Source: Aeromicrobium marinum DSM 15272
GTDB taxonomy: Bacteria > Actinomycetota > Actinomycetes > Propionibacteriales > Nocardioidaceae
Assembly (NCBI RefSeq): GCF_000160775.2
Contig: NZ_CM001024.1
Span: forward strand, 1,352,113-1,416,112
Length of the DNA stretch: 64,000 nt
Reading direction: 5' to 3'
Made by a program: the position numbers and the translations under genes. The notes under the pieces were generated by a model. That model worked only from the letters and a program-made list of their open reading frames with translations. It made no database searches and was not told the DNA's origin. Positions 63,398 through 64,000 of this stretch are shown piece by piece (the stretch's first letter is position 1; every line of letters starts with the position of its first letter).

Positions 63398-64000
63398 TTG
63401 ACCACACTTCCGGACCGTCCTGAGGAACGGCGCATCATCATTGTTCGTAGTCCTCAGGACTACGAACAGGTCGACTTTGAGGAAACCTCCGAGGTCACCA
63501 GGAACGGCGATGTCGCTTTCGTCTCGAGCCAGCCCGAACGTAGTGCCGGGCAGCTCGTCCTTGACCTGCAACGACGAGGGTTGCTGGAGGCCGGGGCTGT
63601 CCTCGTCCAGAACCCATTCAATCCGCTTTCCTACTTCAGGATCGACGACGCCGAGGACCAGATCGGCATCAGGAAGTCGCACCTCATCGTCCAGCTCTGC
63701 CAAGTTCTCGGTGCCTCCAAGGTCTCGGTGATCTCGGCCCGCGACGAGAAGCACAACCTCGAGATGCGGGTCGAAGCTGGTCTCGTCGTCCCGCGGGGCA
63801 GTTTGAAGGGCGAGGGGAACCGGAAGCGGCTCGAATCGTTCGTGGCGTCCGCCAGCATCATCGATGAGCTCACGGGTAGCGCGGCACCAGACATTGAGAC
63901 GGCCCGGGATCTCCTGGAACGTGCGGGACTCGACGACGACATCGCCCTGCATCAGCTGGTAGTCGCGCGCGCGCACCCCACGAACACGCTCAGGAAAAGG
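63398..64000 (+). CDS. Unknown island protein, N-terminal 201 codons (partial)
   Basis: An open reading frame starts at TTG 63398 (LTTLPDRPEERRIIIVRSPQ) with a purine-rich GGAGATGAGAG upstream and runs through the end of the window without a stop. Visible sequence includes SAGQLVLDLQRRGLLEAGAVLVQNPFNPLSYFRIDD, IVQLCQVLGASKVSVISARDEKHNLEMRVEAGLVVP and ESFVASASIIDELTGSAAPDIETARDLLERAGLDDD. No domain is recognised. Being 7 bp behind the previous gene, it is the fourth gene of the cassette. A canonical-start scan misses it. Confidence 0.6.
   Translation, partial: MTTLPDRPEERRIIIVRSPQDYEQVDFEETSEVTRNGDVAFVSSQPERSAGQLVLDLQRRGLLEAGAVLVQNPFNPLSYFRIDDAEDQIGIRKSHLIVQLCQVLGASKVSVISARDEKHNLEMRVEAGLVVPRGSLKGEGNRKRLESFVASASIIDELTGSAAPDIETARDLLERAGLDDDIALHQLVVARAHPTNTLRKR

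Overview
The window is high-GC chromosomal DNA from an actinobacterium, most likely of the family Nocardioidaceae (Nocardioides/Aeromicrobium type). The evidence is the GC-rich third codon positions, frequent GTG starts, family content (DUF222-HNH nuclease, paired SNF2 helicases, Ser/Thr kinase with FHA partner, geranylgeranyl reductase, DUF4212 symporter pair) and many leaderless genes with a TANNNT box 6-7 nt before the start codon. The genus is an inference. Genes are densely packed, with many 4-nt stop/start overlaps.

Positions 1-30 kb are mostly core or housekeeping. They hold the 5' part of rpsA, an M18 aminopeptidase, a membrane-protein pair with LxxG heptads, a nonulosonic (sialic-type) acid surface-glycan cluster (two related DUF6716-type putative glycosyltransferases, a NeuA-HAD fusion, a short NeuB, a GT-C-like membrane protein and a flippase), cbs plus a cystathionine gamma-lyase/synthase, DUF998, RmuC, a TPR protein and an M50 protease. 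Then come tgt next to a YhhQ-type queuosine-precursor transporter, a geranylgeranyl reductase, exonuclease III, a secreted M6 protease, a cold-shock protein, a PQQ sugar dehydrogenase, thioredoxin, NUDIX, an MBL hydrolase and a LigB-type dioxygenase.

Positions 30-48.5 kb hold two SNF2 helicases flanking an alpha/beta hydrolase, a large secreted protein of unknown function, an ABM monooxygenase, a DUF2256/DUF3253 protein, a DUF222-HNH nuclease, a block of three palindromic repeats, a protein phosphatase, a kinase/FHA/unknown trio, an SSS symporter with its DUF4212 subunit, and the ohrR-ohr peroxide-response operon. From 48.5 to 55.1 kb lie a NERD-domain helicase, an unknown 392-aa protein, an XRE regulator, a divergent vWA protein operon and an SbcD-like nuclease.

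At about 55.34 kb there is a sharp junction. An SbcC-like ATPase gene (plus strand) stops after about 72 codons and runs into the 3'-truncated end of a PglW-like NERD/kinase gene (minus strand). To the right lies an accessory, probably defensive, island. Its minus-strand operon is MORC/GHKL ATPase -> Z1 helicase -> PD-(D/E)XK nuclease -> truncated PglW-like kinase. A divergent plus-strand cassette encodes a 78-aa protein, a membrane-tethered small GTPase-like protein and two unknown proteins, the last running off the window. This island is the most likely place for a little-described system.
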